Under the pieces are notes generated by a model, which saw only the letters and a list, made by a program, of their open reading frames with translations, did not search any database and had not been told where the DNA came from. DNA of 64,000 nt, from the NCBI RefSeq assembly GCF_029892845.1, contig NZ_JARXVT010000001.1, positions 428,369-492,368 on the forward strand, read 5' to 3'. A program made the translations under genes and the position numbers. Positions 30,906 through 38,290 of the stretch are shown one piece after another; position 1 is the stretch's first letter, and each line of letters starts with the position of its first letter. The DNA comes from Aurantimicrobium minutum (GTDB taxonomy: Bacteria > Actinomycetota > Actinomycetes > Actinomycetales > Microbacteriaceae).

Positions 30906-31126
30906 GTAAAAGCTTCGACAAAGCACTTACCCAGTCAATCAGAGAAGCCCGTGAATCAGCTGGGATTAGTCTGAACACACTCTCAGGTAAGTCTGGTATT
31001 CCCTACGCGACTCTTTATCGCAAGGTTGAACAAGACTCCGGTTCACTCACAGCCCGTGATGTTCACGCGATAGCTAAAGTCCTCAACATCTCAGCTCGGG
31101 ATCTATTCCCTAAGGCATGCGCATGA
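30899..31126 (+). CDS. XRE-family helix-turn-helix regulator
   Basis: A 75-residue XRE protein starting at ATG 30899 (MDSKSFDKAL). HTH at about residues 16-40 (ARESAGISLNTLSGKSGIPYATLYRKVE), then a typical C-terminal helix. The ATG lies inside an operator palindrome and has no Shine-Dalgarno, so the message may be leaderless, as known for lambda cI. Its stop overlaps the excisionase-like gene (ATGA). Confidence 0.8.
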   Translation: MDSKSFDKALTQSIREARESAGISLNTLSGKSGIPYATLYRKVEQDSGSLTARDVHAIAKVLNISARDLFPKACA

Positions 31127-31347
31127 GCGAGTTTGAGAAGCTCATCGACATCAACGAGCTTGCAGAAATGCTCGGGGTATCGAGAGACACCGCTTACAAG
31201 TACGCCCGTGAAGGTGTAATCCCTTCTCTTCGAATCCGTCGTACCTGGCGTTTCTCTCCTCAGGCCGTCCGTGACCAAATGGCTGCACCGCGTGACCTAT
31301 GGGCGTACCCGGCAACAGCCAAAGCCTTACGTAAGAAGGCTTCCTAA
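31123..31347 (+). CDS. Excisionase-type / MerR-like HTH protein
   Basis: A 74-residue protein with an HTH_17-type winged helix: LIDINELAEMLGVSRDTAYKYAREG followed by IPSLRIRRTWRFSPQAV. This family includes phage excisionases and small regulators. The ATG at 31123 is preferred over 31117 because it forms an ATGA overlap with the upstream stop. A role as excisionase is inferred from family and position. Confidence 0.72.
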   Translation: MSEFEKLIDINELAEMLGVSRDTAYKYAREGVIPSLRIRRTWRFSPQAVRDQMAAPRDLWAYPATAKALRKKAS

Positions 31348-31350
31348 TCT

Positions 31351-31488
31351 CCGGGGCTGGCTGATTCCCCCCATTGTCTGCCAGCTCCGGTCTTTCATAA
31401 CTGAATACAGAACTGGTGGGGGCTGCTCGATTTGGAACGGTCAGCTCCCACCACACACAAAGAGAAAACCCCCAGCGGTAACTGGGGG
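31351..31488 (+). terminator. Three stacked hairpins before the early operon
   Basis: Three strong stems in a row: CCGGGGCTGGC/GCCAGCTCCGG (31351-31390, followed by TCTTT), GGTGGGGGCTG/CAGCTCCCACC (31415-31452) and CCCCCAG/CTGGGGG (31469-31488). Together they fill the gap between the regulator genes and the early operon. They could be terminators subject to antitermination or RNA processing signals. Confidence 0.6.
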
Positions 31489-31509
31489 CTTGATACAGAA
31501 AGGCACTAC

Positions 31510-31830
31510 ATGTCTACTGCAACACCAACTGTAACACCGGTACAGCATTTGTACCGTTCTAACGCATCGGATACGTCTATTGCGGCTGCTGAGTCGTTGG
31601 ATGTGTCTGGTTTGGAGTCTCTTGTTTTGGAGGCTATTCGTGACGGCGGTTTTACGGGCATGACTCAGGGTGAGTTGCTTGCGAAGTTCCCTGGTCATTC
31701 TTATTCGTCGATTACTGCCCGTCCTGCTGCTTTGAAGCGTAAGGGTTTGGTGGTTGATTCGGGGCTTCGTCGTCTGGGGCCGAATGGGAAGGCTCAGGCT
31801 GTGTTGATTGCGAAGGAGTTCTCGCTGTGA
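31510..31830 (+). CDS. Winged-helix-like early phage protein
   Basis: A 106-residue protein starting at ATG 31510. The C-terminal 70 residues (LEAIRDGGFTGMTQGELLAKFP, then SSITARPAALKRKGLVVDSG) look like a winged helix of MarR-like shape. It is the first gene of the rightward early operon. Exact role unknown. Confidence 0.65.
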   Translation: MSTATPTVTPVQHLYRSNASDTSIAAAESLDVSGLESLVLEAIRDGGFTGMTQGELLAKFPGHSYSSITARPAALKRKGLVVDSGLRRLGPNGKAQAVLIAKEFSL

Positions 31831-32015
31831 ATGATTTCGATTTGAGTCGTCAGTTTCCTCCTGTGAAGGCTCCTTCTTTTTATGACGGTGACTATTCGTT
31901 TTCTCAAACGAAACCGAACACTGGGTTTGTTTCTGGTGTTGCGGTTGGCTGCGGTGTCGTAGCTGTCCTTGTCTTGTTTCTTGCTGTTGTGGCTCTTGTG
32001 GCGGTGATGATCTAG
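31827..32015 (+). CDS. Small single-pass membrane protein
   Basis: A 62-residue protein with a hydrophilic N-terminus and one long C-terminal hydrophobic helix (about residues 34-62, GVAVGCGVVAVLVLFLAVVALVAVMI). GTG start overlaps the upstream stop and its own stop overlaps the next gene, so it is tightly coupled. Function unknown. Confidence 0.65.
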   Translation: MNDFDLSRQFPPVKAPSFYDGDYSFSQTKPNTGFVSGVAVGCGVVAVLVLFLAVVALVAVMI

Positions 32016-32242
32016 TGGCTCGTTTGACTGCTCAGGAGAAGCGTGACCGTGAGTTTATGGCGCTACTTGATAATGCGTTGCTTGACCAGAAGGCCGAACT
32101 TGGCGTTCTTCATGCTCGTGAAAAGTCTGCTGCTCGTAATGAGTCGTTTGAGCGTGGCTGGGGTCAGGGGTATGAGCGTGCTGTGAAGGAGTTTGCACAG
32201 CTGTCTTGGCTAGACCGCCTTTTCTGGAGGGCTGAGCGTTGA
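32015..32242 (+). CDS. Small charged early phage protein
   Basis: A 75-residue, highly charged, mostly helical protein (LTAQEKRDREFMALLDNALL at the start, LSWLDRLFWRAER at the end). GTG start overlapping the upstream TAG by one base. No domain recognised. Confidence 0.6.
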   Translation: MARLTAQEKRDREFMALLDNALLDQKAELGVLHAREKSAARNESFERGWGQGYERAVKEFAQLSWLDRLFWRAER

Positions 32243-32376
32243 GCCTGACGTTTATTGCAGGGTTTGTTGTTGCTGCTGTTCCTGCCTTGTTTATGGGCGT
32301 GAATAACGGGGCAACGATGCTTGGTGTCATTGTTATGGCTTTCGCTGGTACACGCCTTTTGCGAGGTGCCAAATGA
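32239..32376 (+). CDS. Micro membrane protein
   Basis: A 45-residue hydrophobic ORF starting with TTG 32239, overlapping the previous stop, and ending TGA 32376 that overlaps the next ATG. It holds two hydrophobic stretches (TFIAGFVVAAVPALFMGV and GVIVMAFAGTRLL). Exact fit in the overlap chain supports it. Confidence 0.5.
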   Translation: MSLTFIAGFVVAAVPALFMGVNNGATMLGVIVMAFAGTRLLRGAK

Positions 32377-32577
32377 GTGGCCTAGCTAATGGCGAACTGA
32401 TTCAGCGTGAGTTTCGTATGTGGCGTTCACGCCAAAAGTGGGGGGGGGGGGGTCTCCGTTTTGGATGCTCTGAACTCTGCCGAGGATGCACTGGTGGACA
32501 TTGTTCACGGCCGTATCGATTCAACGAAGCTCTCTGCCAAGGAAGCGATTGCGTTGAAGGAACGGGGCGAGCTGTGA
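32373..32577 (+). pseudogene. Early gene interrupted by a 13-G tract
   Basis: The frame starting ATG 32373 (MSGLANGELIQREFRMWRSR) runs into thirteen G at 32440-32452. After the tract a coding-like sequence continues in the +1 frame, reading VSVLDALNSAEDALVDIVHG and ending KERGEL-TGA at 32575-32577. That stop forms a GTGA overlap with the next gene. One G fewer (or two more) would join them into a protein of about 67 residues. Either phase variation or a homopolymer error explains this. Confidence 0.65.
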
Positions 32578-32756
32578 TCCACGAAACCGGTTCCTTATCG
32601 AGTTACTTCCGTAATGGTTGCCGTTGCGTGACATGTAAGACGTTTGTGCGCGAATACCGCATTGAGCGCTTGTCTCGCATGTCTGCTGAGGAAGTCGCTG
32701 CTAAGCGTGCATTGAAAAATGAGCGCCAACGTATCCGTCGGGCGGTGTCCGCATGA
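32574..32756 (+). CDS. Small Cys-containing basic phage protein
   Basis: A 60-residue protein from GTG 32574, with GCRCVTCKTFVREYRIERL (a CxCxxC cluster) and a basic helical C-terminus. The GTG-TGA overlap with the preceding frame and the ATGA overlap with rusA support this start over a longer frame through the G tract. Confidence 0.6.
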   Translation: MIHETGSLSSYFRNGCRCVTCKTFVREYRIERLSRMSAEEVAAKRALKNERQRIRRAVSA

Positions 32757-33124
32757 GTGTGAAGCAGTCCTGGCTAATCAACTTCCCTTATGAACGTCCA
32801 CCGTTGACTTCTAATCAACGTATGCATTGGGGGCAGAAAATGACTCTGACCCGAAAGGTTCGACGGGTCGCTGCTAAAGAATCTGCCCATATACCTGCAT
32901 TGGGAAAGTGCAGAGTTCAACTCGTTTGGCTGGTGCTCGATAACCGTCGGCGTGATGTTGACAACGTGGTGCCAACTCTCAAGGCGATGTGTGACGGCCT
33001 CGTAGATGCCGGGCTGGTGCCTGATGATACGCCGGAATACATGATGAAGCTCATGCCGGTCATTCACAAAGTAGATCGTGAGTTTGGTCCAGCCAAGCTC
33101 CAACTAATTATTGAGGAAATGTAA
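32753..33124 (+). CDS. RusA-family Holliday junction resolvase
   Basis: A 123-residue endonuclease that cuts four-way junctions. The hallmark region LDNRRRDVDNVVPTLKAMCDGLVDAGLVPDD (about residues 62-92) carries the RusA acidic triad pattern. It precedes the recombination genes, so it probably resolves RecT-made intermediates before packaging. ATGA overlap upstream; only 0 bases separate it from the exonuclease. Confidence 0.85.
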   Translation: MSVKQSWLINFPYERPPLTSNQRMHWGQKMTLTRKVRRVAAKESAHIPALGKCRVQLVWLVLDNRRRDVDNVVPTLKAMCDGLVDAGLVPDDTPEYMMKLMPVIHKVDREFGPAKLQLIIEEM

Positions 33125-34162
33125 ATGTCGTACACAGTTTTGGAGGCTGTTCCTAACTCTGTGGAGTGGTTACAGGCTCGTAAGTCGTTCATTGGGGCTT
33201 CTGAGGTTGCGTGCATCCTTGGTTTGTCTAAGTGGTCAACTCCGTTGGGTATTTATACCGACAAGCTCACCCCGGAAGTTTCTAGCGAAATGACGGAGTG
33301 GCAGGAGTGGGGTCACCGTTTAGAGGATGCGATTGCTCAGTGGGTTGAGGATACGCAAGGCCATGCAGTGCTGCCTTCTCCTGGTCTTTTACAGTCGGTC
33401 GAATATCCGTGGCTTGGTGCTACGCCTGACCGTGTGAACGCGAATGGTGAACCTATTGAGCTAAAGACTTCTTCAACCTATATGAAGGATTCGTGGGCTG
33501 ATGGGGTGCCTTTGAACTATCAGGTGCAGGTACTTGTCCAAATGATTGTTCTAGGCGCTAAGCGTGGCTATCTCGCTGTTCTTCACGGCGGGAATCAGCC
33601 CGAGTTTTACGTCATCGAATGGAATCAGGCAGCTGTTGACCAGATCATCGAGATTACGGGCGATTTCTGGAAGAACAATGTCCTTGCATTGACTCCACCA
33701 GAGCCGACGACCATTTCGGAAGTGACTGAAGTATTCAAGGATTCAGGGAACTCTCTGAGCGTTGATGAGCGCATCCTGAACGTGTGGTGGCTTGACGGCC
33801 AGGCACGTTCAACGTTGAAGCAGGCAAAGGAAGATTCCGACAAGGTTGCTGATGCTCTCAAGGAGCTATTGAACGCTACTGACAACTCTGAGATTCAGTT
33901 TGAGGGTAAGTCGCTTTATACGTGGAAGCGCCCGAAGCCTTCTGTGTCGTTTGATATGGCCCTTTTCAAGGCTGAACATCCCGATACTCACGCGCAGTAC
34001 ATGCGTGAACATCCCTCTACGCCTCGTTTTTTGCGTAAGACCCTCAAGGAATTTGAGGCAGACCCTCCCGAGTCGTGGGAGGCCGGAATGACTGTTGAGG
34101 ACATTCTTGCCGGTTACGACGAACTCACTATTTGGAAATCAACTTTGAAGGAAGAAAACTAA
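33125..34162 (+). CDS. YqaJ-type viral recombinase exonuclease
   Basis: A 345-residue lambda-exonuclease-like protein that makes 3' overhangs for the annealing protein. Catalytic motifs: ARKSFIGASEVACILG near residue 20, WGHRLEDAIAQW near 62, and GATPDRVNANGEPIELKTSS near 99-114 (D...ExK). It directly precedes and overlaps recT, the usual exonuclease-annealase pair. Confidence 0.9.
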   Translation: MSYTVLEAVPNSVEWLQARKSFIGASEVACILGLSKWSTPLGIYTDKLTPEVSSEMTEWQEWGHRLEDAIAQWVEDTQGHAVLPSPGLLQSVEYPWLGATPDRVNANGEPIELKTSSTYMKDSWADGVPLNYQVQVLVQMIVLGAKRGYLAVLHGGNQPEFYVIEWNQAAVDQIIEITGDFWKNNVLALTPPEPTTISEVTEVFKDSGNSLSVDERILNVWWLDGQARSTLKQAKEDSDKVADALKELLNATDNSEIQFEGKSLYTWKRPKPSVSFDMALFKAEHPDTHAQYMREHPSTPRFLRKTLKEFEADPPESWEAGMTVEDILAGYDELTIWKSTLKEEN

Positions 34163-34974
34163 TGACTGATATTTCTCAGGCTATTGCTGAAAAGCAGGTC
34201 GAACAGAAGAAAAACCCGACAGTTCGGGATCTCGTGCAGGCTCAACAGTCCGCTATTGAGGTGCAACTTGCTGGGGCGATGAACTCGGGCGCGTTTGTGC
34301 GTGCAGCGATTTCAACGATTGCTCAATCTGCTGATTTGCAGCAGGCCACTCCGTCGAGTGTGTTGGGCGGAATCATGTTGGCGGCTCAACTCAAGTTGGA
34401 GATTGGTCCAGCTTTGGGGCACTTCTACCTGACTCCACGTAAGCAGGGTGGTCAGCAGATTTGCCTCCCCATTATTGGGTATCAGGGATACATCGAGTTG
34501 GCTTACCGTTCTGGACGTATCGAGAAGATTGAAACGTTCCTGGTACGTGAGGGTGACAAGTTCGACCACGGCGCGAACAGTGAACGTGGCCGATTCTTTG
34601 ATTGGTTGCCTGCCGATTATGACGAGAAGCGTGCCTGGACTGGTGTTGTCGCTATGGCGAAGCTCAAGGGTGCCGGAACAGTGTGGGCTTATCTTCCTCA
34701 GGACAAGGTGCTTGCTCGCCGTCCTTCTTATTGGCAGTCAACTCCTTGGAAAACTAATGAGGAAGAAATGGCGCGTAAGACCGCTATTCGTGCGTTGGCT
34801 CCTTACCTGCCGAAGTCAACTGAGCTGGGTAAGGCTATTCAGGCTGATGAGCAGAAGGTTGAGGCTATCGCTGGCGTTCACGATCTCGTTATTACTCGTG
34901 ACGATGCCTCTACTGACGTTATTGAGGTTGAGACTCCGGTTGAGGCTTGGCCTGCTGTGGAGGTTCCAGCATGA
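34162..34974 (+). CDS. recT: RecT-family single-strand annealing protein
   Basis: About 270 residues from ATG 34162 (TAATG overlap). Family motifs include TPSSVLGGIMLAAQLKLEIG, PALGHFYLTPR, ICLPIIGYQGYIELAYRSGR and KKTAIRALAPYLPKS. It anneals complementary single strands during phage recombination and replication. The longer upstream frame from 34132 is rejected because it lies inside the exonuclease gene. Confidence 0.93.
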   Translation: MTDISQAIAEKQVEQKKNPTVRDLVQAQQSAIEVQLAGAMNSGAFVRAAISTIAQSADLQQATPSSVLGGIMLAAQLKLEIGPALGHFYLTPRKQGGQQICLPIIGYQGYIELAYRSGRIEKIETFLVREGDKFDHGANSERGRFFDWLPADYDEKRAWTGVVAMAKLKGAGTVWAYLPQDKVLARRPSYWQSTPWKTNEEEMARKTAIRALAPYLPKSTELGKAIQADEQKVEAIAGVHDLVITRDDASTDVIEVETPVEAWPAVEVPA

Positions 34975-35324
34975 GTTGGGTGAAGGGTGACCGTCTCAGG
35001 GTAACGCTGGAGGTTATTGCTGAGGAACCTAGTGACGAAACGGGTGATGTTTGGTTCCGTGAAGGCGTTGGCCGTTCATATTTGAACCTGCCAGATATCA
35101 AGCTGGCTGGCGGTGAATACACGCTGGAAGTCGTCCGTGAAGTTGTGAAACTACCTAGAAAGAAGTGGGCGCAAGTTGTCTACAAAGATGCTTTCGGTGT
35201 CGAGATATTGGCCACTACTTGCATAGATGGACTCTGCTGGCATGACATTTTCGGCAAAGAAGTTTCTATTGATTACATTCGGCAGCAATACGTCCGCACT
35301 CTCTCTGAGGGGGTTGACGAATGA
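34971..35324 (+). CDS. Hypothetical early phage protein
   Basis: A 117-residue protein from ATG 34971, which overlaps the recT stop (ATGA). The sequence is beta-rich (DRLRVTLEVIAEEPSDETGD, then GGEYTLEVVREVVKLP). No known domain is seen. Its place between recT and HNH suggests a DNA-metabolism role. Confidence 0.6.
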   Translation: MSWVKGDRLRVTLEVIAEEPSDETGDVWFREGVGRSYLNLPDIKLAGGEYTLEVVREVVKLPRKKWAQVVYKDAFGVEILATTCIDGLCWHDIFGKEVSIDYIRQQYVRTLSEGVDE

Positions 35325-35713
35325 ACGTTTCTAAGAAGGTTGCTCTGTCTGTATATGAGCGTGATTCGTACCGATGTGCTGCATGTAGCTCTGATTCGCT
35401 CTCTATCCAGCACCGCACTAACCGTGGCATGGGTGGCGACCCTAAGGGCTACAAGAACGTCTTATCGAACCTTATGGCGCTGTGTGGACTGTGTAACGGC
35501 GCTTTAGAGGTCGATACGAAGTTCCGCGACACCGGTATCCGTAACGGGTGGAAAACCTTTGAGTGGGATGACACCGAACGGGTCGCTGTTTTCTACATCT
35601 GGGCGCGTGAATGGCGCTTACTGAGCAACGACGGAACATTCCGAGTCGTTGACGTTTCAGAAATAACCAGGGGAAAGAACGACGCCCCTCTCGTAATTGG
35701 AAAGGCTGCGTAA
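35321..35713 (+). CDS. HNH endonuclease
   Basis: A 130-residue protein with an HNH fold: CAACSSDSLSIQHRTNRGMGG, NLMALCGLCNGALE. The two CxxC pairs bind a structural zinc and the His of IQHR is the likely general base. Starts ATGA-overlapped with the upstream gene, stop overlaps the replication gene. Early-operon HNH proteins can be homing or recombination nucleases. Confidence 0.82.
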   Translation: MNVSKKVALSVYERDSYRCAACSSDSLSIQHRTNRGMGGDPKGYKNVLSNLMALCGLCNGALEVDTKFRDTGIRNGWKTFEWDDTERVAVFYIWAREWRLLSNDGTFRVVDVSEITRGKNDAPLVIGKAA

Positions 35714-36510
35714 TGGGCTGGGTACGTGTCTCTGATGATTTCTATGATCAGAGGAAGTTTTATGGCGTTACTGCTCTTGGTGATGCGTTGTGGATTCGTG
35801 GTTTGGCTTTCGCTAACCGCAACCTAACTGACGGATTCATCCCTAAACGGGCTGTGAAGGGGCTTATTGATACGACTGGCCTGTCAATCTCGGTTGATAA
35901 CTTTACGGGCCGTGATGCTTCTCCTGAGGATGCTGTAACGGAGTTACTAACGGCTGATATTTGGCATGAGTCTGGGCATGATTGTGAGTCTTGTCCTGAT
36001 GTTCCTCGTGGCGTGTATCTGATTCACGATTACCTCGATTTTCAGCCTTCACGGGAGAAAGTGCTTGAAGAGCGTGACCGAGTACGTGGCCGTGTGCAAA
36101 ATCACCGTGAAAAGAAGCGCAAAAGCGGTGTAACGGATGATGTAACAGCAGGTGTAACGGATGATGTACGGGCGATGTACGACCGCCCCCAACCCCAACC
36201 CCAACCCCAGTTAAGACTTAATAAAGTCAGTCAAGTTCTTAACCGCGAAACATGCGAAATTGACTCAGAAATTAGTGTCATCAATTCAAGCCTCAAAGGG
36301 TTAGGTGTCTCAAACTTTACGAAGCTTCATGCAGAGCTAGTGAACGTTACTGGTAGGTCTGTCACTGTCCAGCAGGCGTACGAGATTGTTTTGGATCTCT
36401 TATCTCGTGCTTCGGGGATTGTGGAGAAACCTCAGGCGTATTTGTTGACGGCGATTAAGAACTCTTGGGCTGAGTTGCAGCAGTCAATCGATGAGGGGGC
36501 TGTCGCATGA
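35713..36510 (+). CDS. Phage replication initiator-like protein
   Basis: A 265-residue protein with an N-terminal replisome-organiser-like fold (GWVRVSDDFYDQRKFYGVT), a Lys/Arg-rich linker with a PQPQPQPQ run, and a C-terminal helical DnaD-like segment. Position in the early operon after RecT fits an origin-binding or helicase-loading role. Its middle contains direct repeats and an AT-rich tract that look like an origin. Confidence 0.65.
   Translation: MGWVRVSDDFYDQRKFYGVTALGDALWIRGLAFANRNLTDGFIPKRAVKGLIDTTGLSISVDNFTGRDASPEDAVTELLTADIWHESGHDCESCPDVPRGVYLIHDYLDFQPSREKVLEERDRVRGRVQNHREKKRKSGVTDDVTAGVTDDVRAMYDRPQPQPQPQLRLNKVSQVLNRETCEIDSEISVINSSLKGLGVSNFTKLHAELVNVTGRSVTVQQAYEIVLDLLSRASGIVEKPQAYLLTAIKNSWAELQQSIDEGAVA
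36127..36300. other. Candidate phage replication origin inside the initiator gene
   Basis: Two perfect 18-bp direct repeats GGTGTAACGGATGATGTA (36127-36144 and 36151-36168, 24 bp apart). Further GATGTAC copies occur at 36162 and 36174. Next are the CCCCAA hexamer repeats and then a clearly AT-rich stretch from about 36210. Iterons plus AT-rich DNA inside the initiator gene is the lambda O-type plan. Confidence 0.5.
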
Positions 36511-36851
36511 GCCAGTTGTCTTTCTTTGATGAGCTTGAACGGGCAGAGGCTGAGCGTTTAGCAGCTTTGCAGGTGGAGCGTTCTAAGCCTGTGGTGTGTT
36601 CGCATTGTGGCGAGGAGTCTCCTAACCGATATTTGGGTGATACCAATCACGGGATTATCTTCAACGGTTGGTGTTCTAAGCGCCTGTGGTTGAACTCGTG
36701 GGCTAAGCCAGGTACTTGGGCTGAACAACATGAAGAACGGTTCGAGACTTCTTCAGCATGGCTTTTAGCGCGTGGCTGGGTGGCTTGTGATGAGCATGAC
36801 CGCGCTAACTGGGTAGATGGTCACATTCCTTACTGGGAGGTGCAGAAGTGA
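36507..36851 (+). CDS. Hypothetical phage protein with CxxC
   Basis: A 114-residue protein beginning MSQLSFFDELERAEAERLAAL, with one CSHCGEESP motif and Trp-rich C-terminal half. ATGA overlap upstream, TGA overlapping the GTG of the next small gene. Function unknown. Confidence 0.6.
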   Translation: MSQLSFFDELERAEAERLAALQVERSKPVVCSHCGEESPNRYLGDTNHGIIFNGWCSKRLWLNSWAKPGTWAEQHEERFETSSAWLLARGWVACDEHDRANWVDGHIPYWEVQK

Positions 36852-36985
36852 TTGATGCAACTGTTCGGGATTTCCGAACTGTTCCTTGTGTGCGTTGCCG
36901 GAACCTTATCCGCGTACCTAACGATCCATGTATCGATGTGGTGGCTTGTGTATGTGGCTGGTATGCGGAGGTTCCTCATGTCTAG
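36848..36985 (+). CDS. Zinc-ribbon micro-protein
   Basis: A 45-residue ORF from GTG 36848 (GTGA overlap) to TAG 36985. It has CVRC near residue 14 and CVCGWY near 37, a compact zinc-ribbon pattern. It is in a different frame from the longer frame at 36852 and better explains this stretch. Its stop overlaps the Dam start. Confidence 0.55.
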   Translation: MIDATVRDFRTVPCVRCRNLIRVPNDPCIDVVACVCGWYAEVPHV

Positions 36986-37474
36986 CTTCGGCAATGCTTT
37001 ACCTGCATCAGGTGAACGTGAGACACGTTGGCTAACTCCAAATCACATTGTTGATTCATTGGGCGAGTTTGACCTAGACCCTTGCGGCGCACCAAACCAC
37101 TACCTTGCAAAGTCGACCTATCTACTCGAAAGAGGCGAGGACGGCCTAACTCTCGCCTGGAGTGGTCGCATCTGGTGTAACCCACCATACGGCCGTGAGT
37201 CTGAACCGTTCCTGAAAAGGCTTGCAGATCACGGAACAGGAACAGCACTGATATTCGCCCGAACTGAAACCAGAGTGTTTTTTGAACAAGTTTGGCAACG
37301 AGCAACAGCACTCTTATTTGTTCGTGGGCGTATCAAATTCCTTCGCGCCGATTTAAGCGGGGGGGGTCTGCAAATGCTCCATCAGTACTTATCGCCTATG
37401 GGGAAGAGGATGCTGACCAACTCGAAAAATCAGGAGTCAAGGGCTATTTCGTCAGATTGGAGCGTGCCTCATGA
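36978..37474 (+). CDS. DNA N6-adenine methyltransferase (Dam type), frame broken at G8
   Basis: Starts at ATG 36978. Visible motifs: FDLDPCGAPNHYL (SAM pocket) and RIWCNPPYG (catalytic DPPY-type NPPY). Eight G at 37369-37376 then break the frame. The conserved tail SANAPSVLIAYGEEDA...GVKGYFVRLERAS continues in the neighbouring frame and its TGA at 37472-37474 forms a normal ATGA overlap with the next gene. One G more or two fewer gives a complete protein of about 165 residues. As written, the product ends with an unrelated tail at 37478. Confidence 0.82.
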
Positions 37475-37746
37475 ATGATTTCGTCCTGTGGATGAATGGC
37501 CTCGACCCAGTGAAGGTTGCTGCTGAGGAGTCCTTTCATTCAGCTCGGCATCGTGAGGCGATGCGTATTCATGAGTTTGAGAAGATGCGCCGGGTTTTAC
37601 GCCCGAATCTTCTCCAGGCACATGATGAACGCCTCTACAAGGTTGGTGAGCAGTGGCGGTTGAAAGATGCCCAAAAGTCTCGCCAACGTAAATACGAATT
37701 TTCTGAGAAACAACTTGAACTAGCAATGAAAGCAGAACAGCAATGA
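37471..37746 (+). CDS. Hypothetical helical phage protein
   Basis: A 91-residue charged, helical protein (EESFHSARHREAMRIHEFEK, DAQKSRQRKYEFSEKQLELA). ATGA overlaps on both sides put it firmly in the early operon. No domain recognised. Confidence 0.6.
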   Translation: MNDFVLWMNGLDPVKVAAEESFHSARHREAMRIHEFEKMRRVLRPNLLQAHDERLYKVGEQWRLKDAQKSRQRKYEFSEKQLELAMKAEQQ

Positions 37747-38126
37747 GCAACAAAGACCGTGAAGAAATCACAGTCACCGGAACTATCTCAAGAGTTTTCT
37801 TCTATAAAGAAACTTTCATGGGAGCAAACCTTGAAGTGATGCGTGAAAAGTCTAGCTATCCAGACAAATACACGATTTGGGAAGTGAAGAACCGAATCCT
37901 GTCAGTAGGTGACCGGGTGAAGGTTCGTGGAGTGTATTCCGACCGTGCCAAGTCCTACGAAAAGAAAGACGGCACGACCGGTTACAACGTAGAGCGATCC
38001 ATCAACTTCCCTGAGTTCCTAAAACAGGATGACCAGGCAGAGCCGGTTGAGGAAATTCCTTACAGTGACGTTCCACCTGCTGATGACTGGGCTACCGCAG
38101 CTCTCGGAGAGGACACGCCTTTCTAA
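37743..38126 (+). CDS. OB-fold, SSB-like protein
   Basis: A 127-residue protein with a beta-rich N-terminal domain (EITVTGTISRVFFYKET, ILSVGDRVKVRGVYSDR) and a flexible acidic tail ending ALGEDTPF. The last residues resemble the DDDIPF tip that bacterial SSB uses to dock partners. A single-strand DNA-binding role is likely, given the neighbours, but the family match is by pattern only. Confidence 0.6.
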   Translation: MSNKDREEITVTGTISRVFFYKETFMGANLEVMREKSSYPDKYTIWEVKNRILSVGDRVKVRGVYSDRAKSYEKKDGTTGYNVERSINFPEFLKQDDQAEPVEEIPYSDVPPADDWATAALGEDTPF

Positions 38127-38290
38127 TGGCTTCATATTCATTCCCACAAGCACCCAAACCTGAACCGCAACCCGAAGTCCGCCCTAACCCATGCTGTTCC
38201 AAATGCCGAAGAGGAACCAAAGCACACGGCCTGTTTCCTTGTGGCCTGAAATATGCCTGCCCATGCCACGACCGGAAGGAAAACTCTTGA
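38126..38290 (+). CDS. Cys-rich zinc-ribbon micro-protein
   Basis: A 54-residue protein from ATG 38126 (TAATG overlap). A Pro-rich start is followed by CCSKCRRGTKAHGLFPCGLKYACPCHD, giving two metal-ligand pairs. Its TGA overlaps the TTG start of the next gene. Function unknown. Confidence 0.55.
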   Translation: MASYSFPQAPKPEPQPEVRPNPCCSKCRRGTKAHGLFPCGLKYACPCHDRKENS

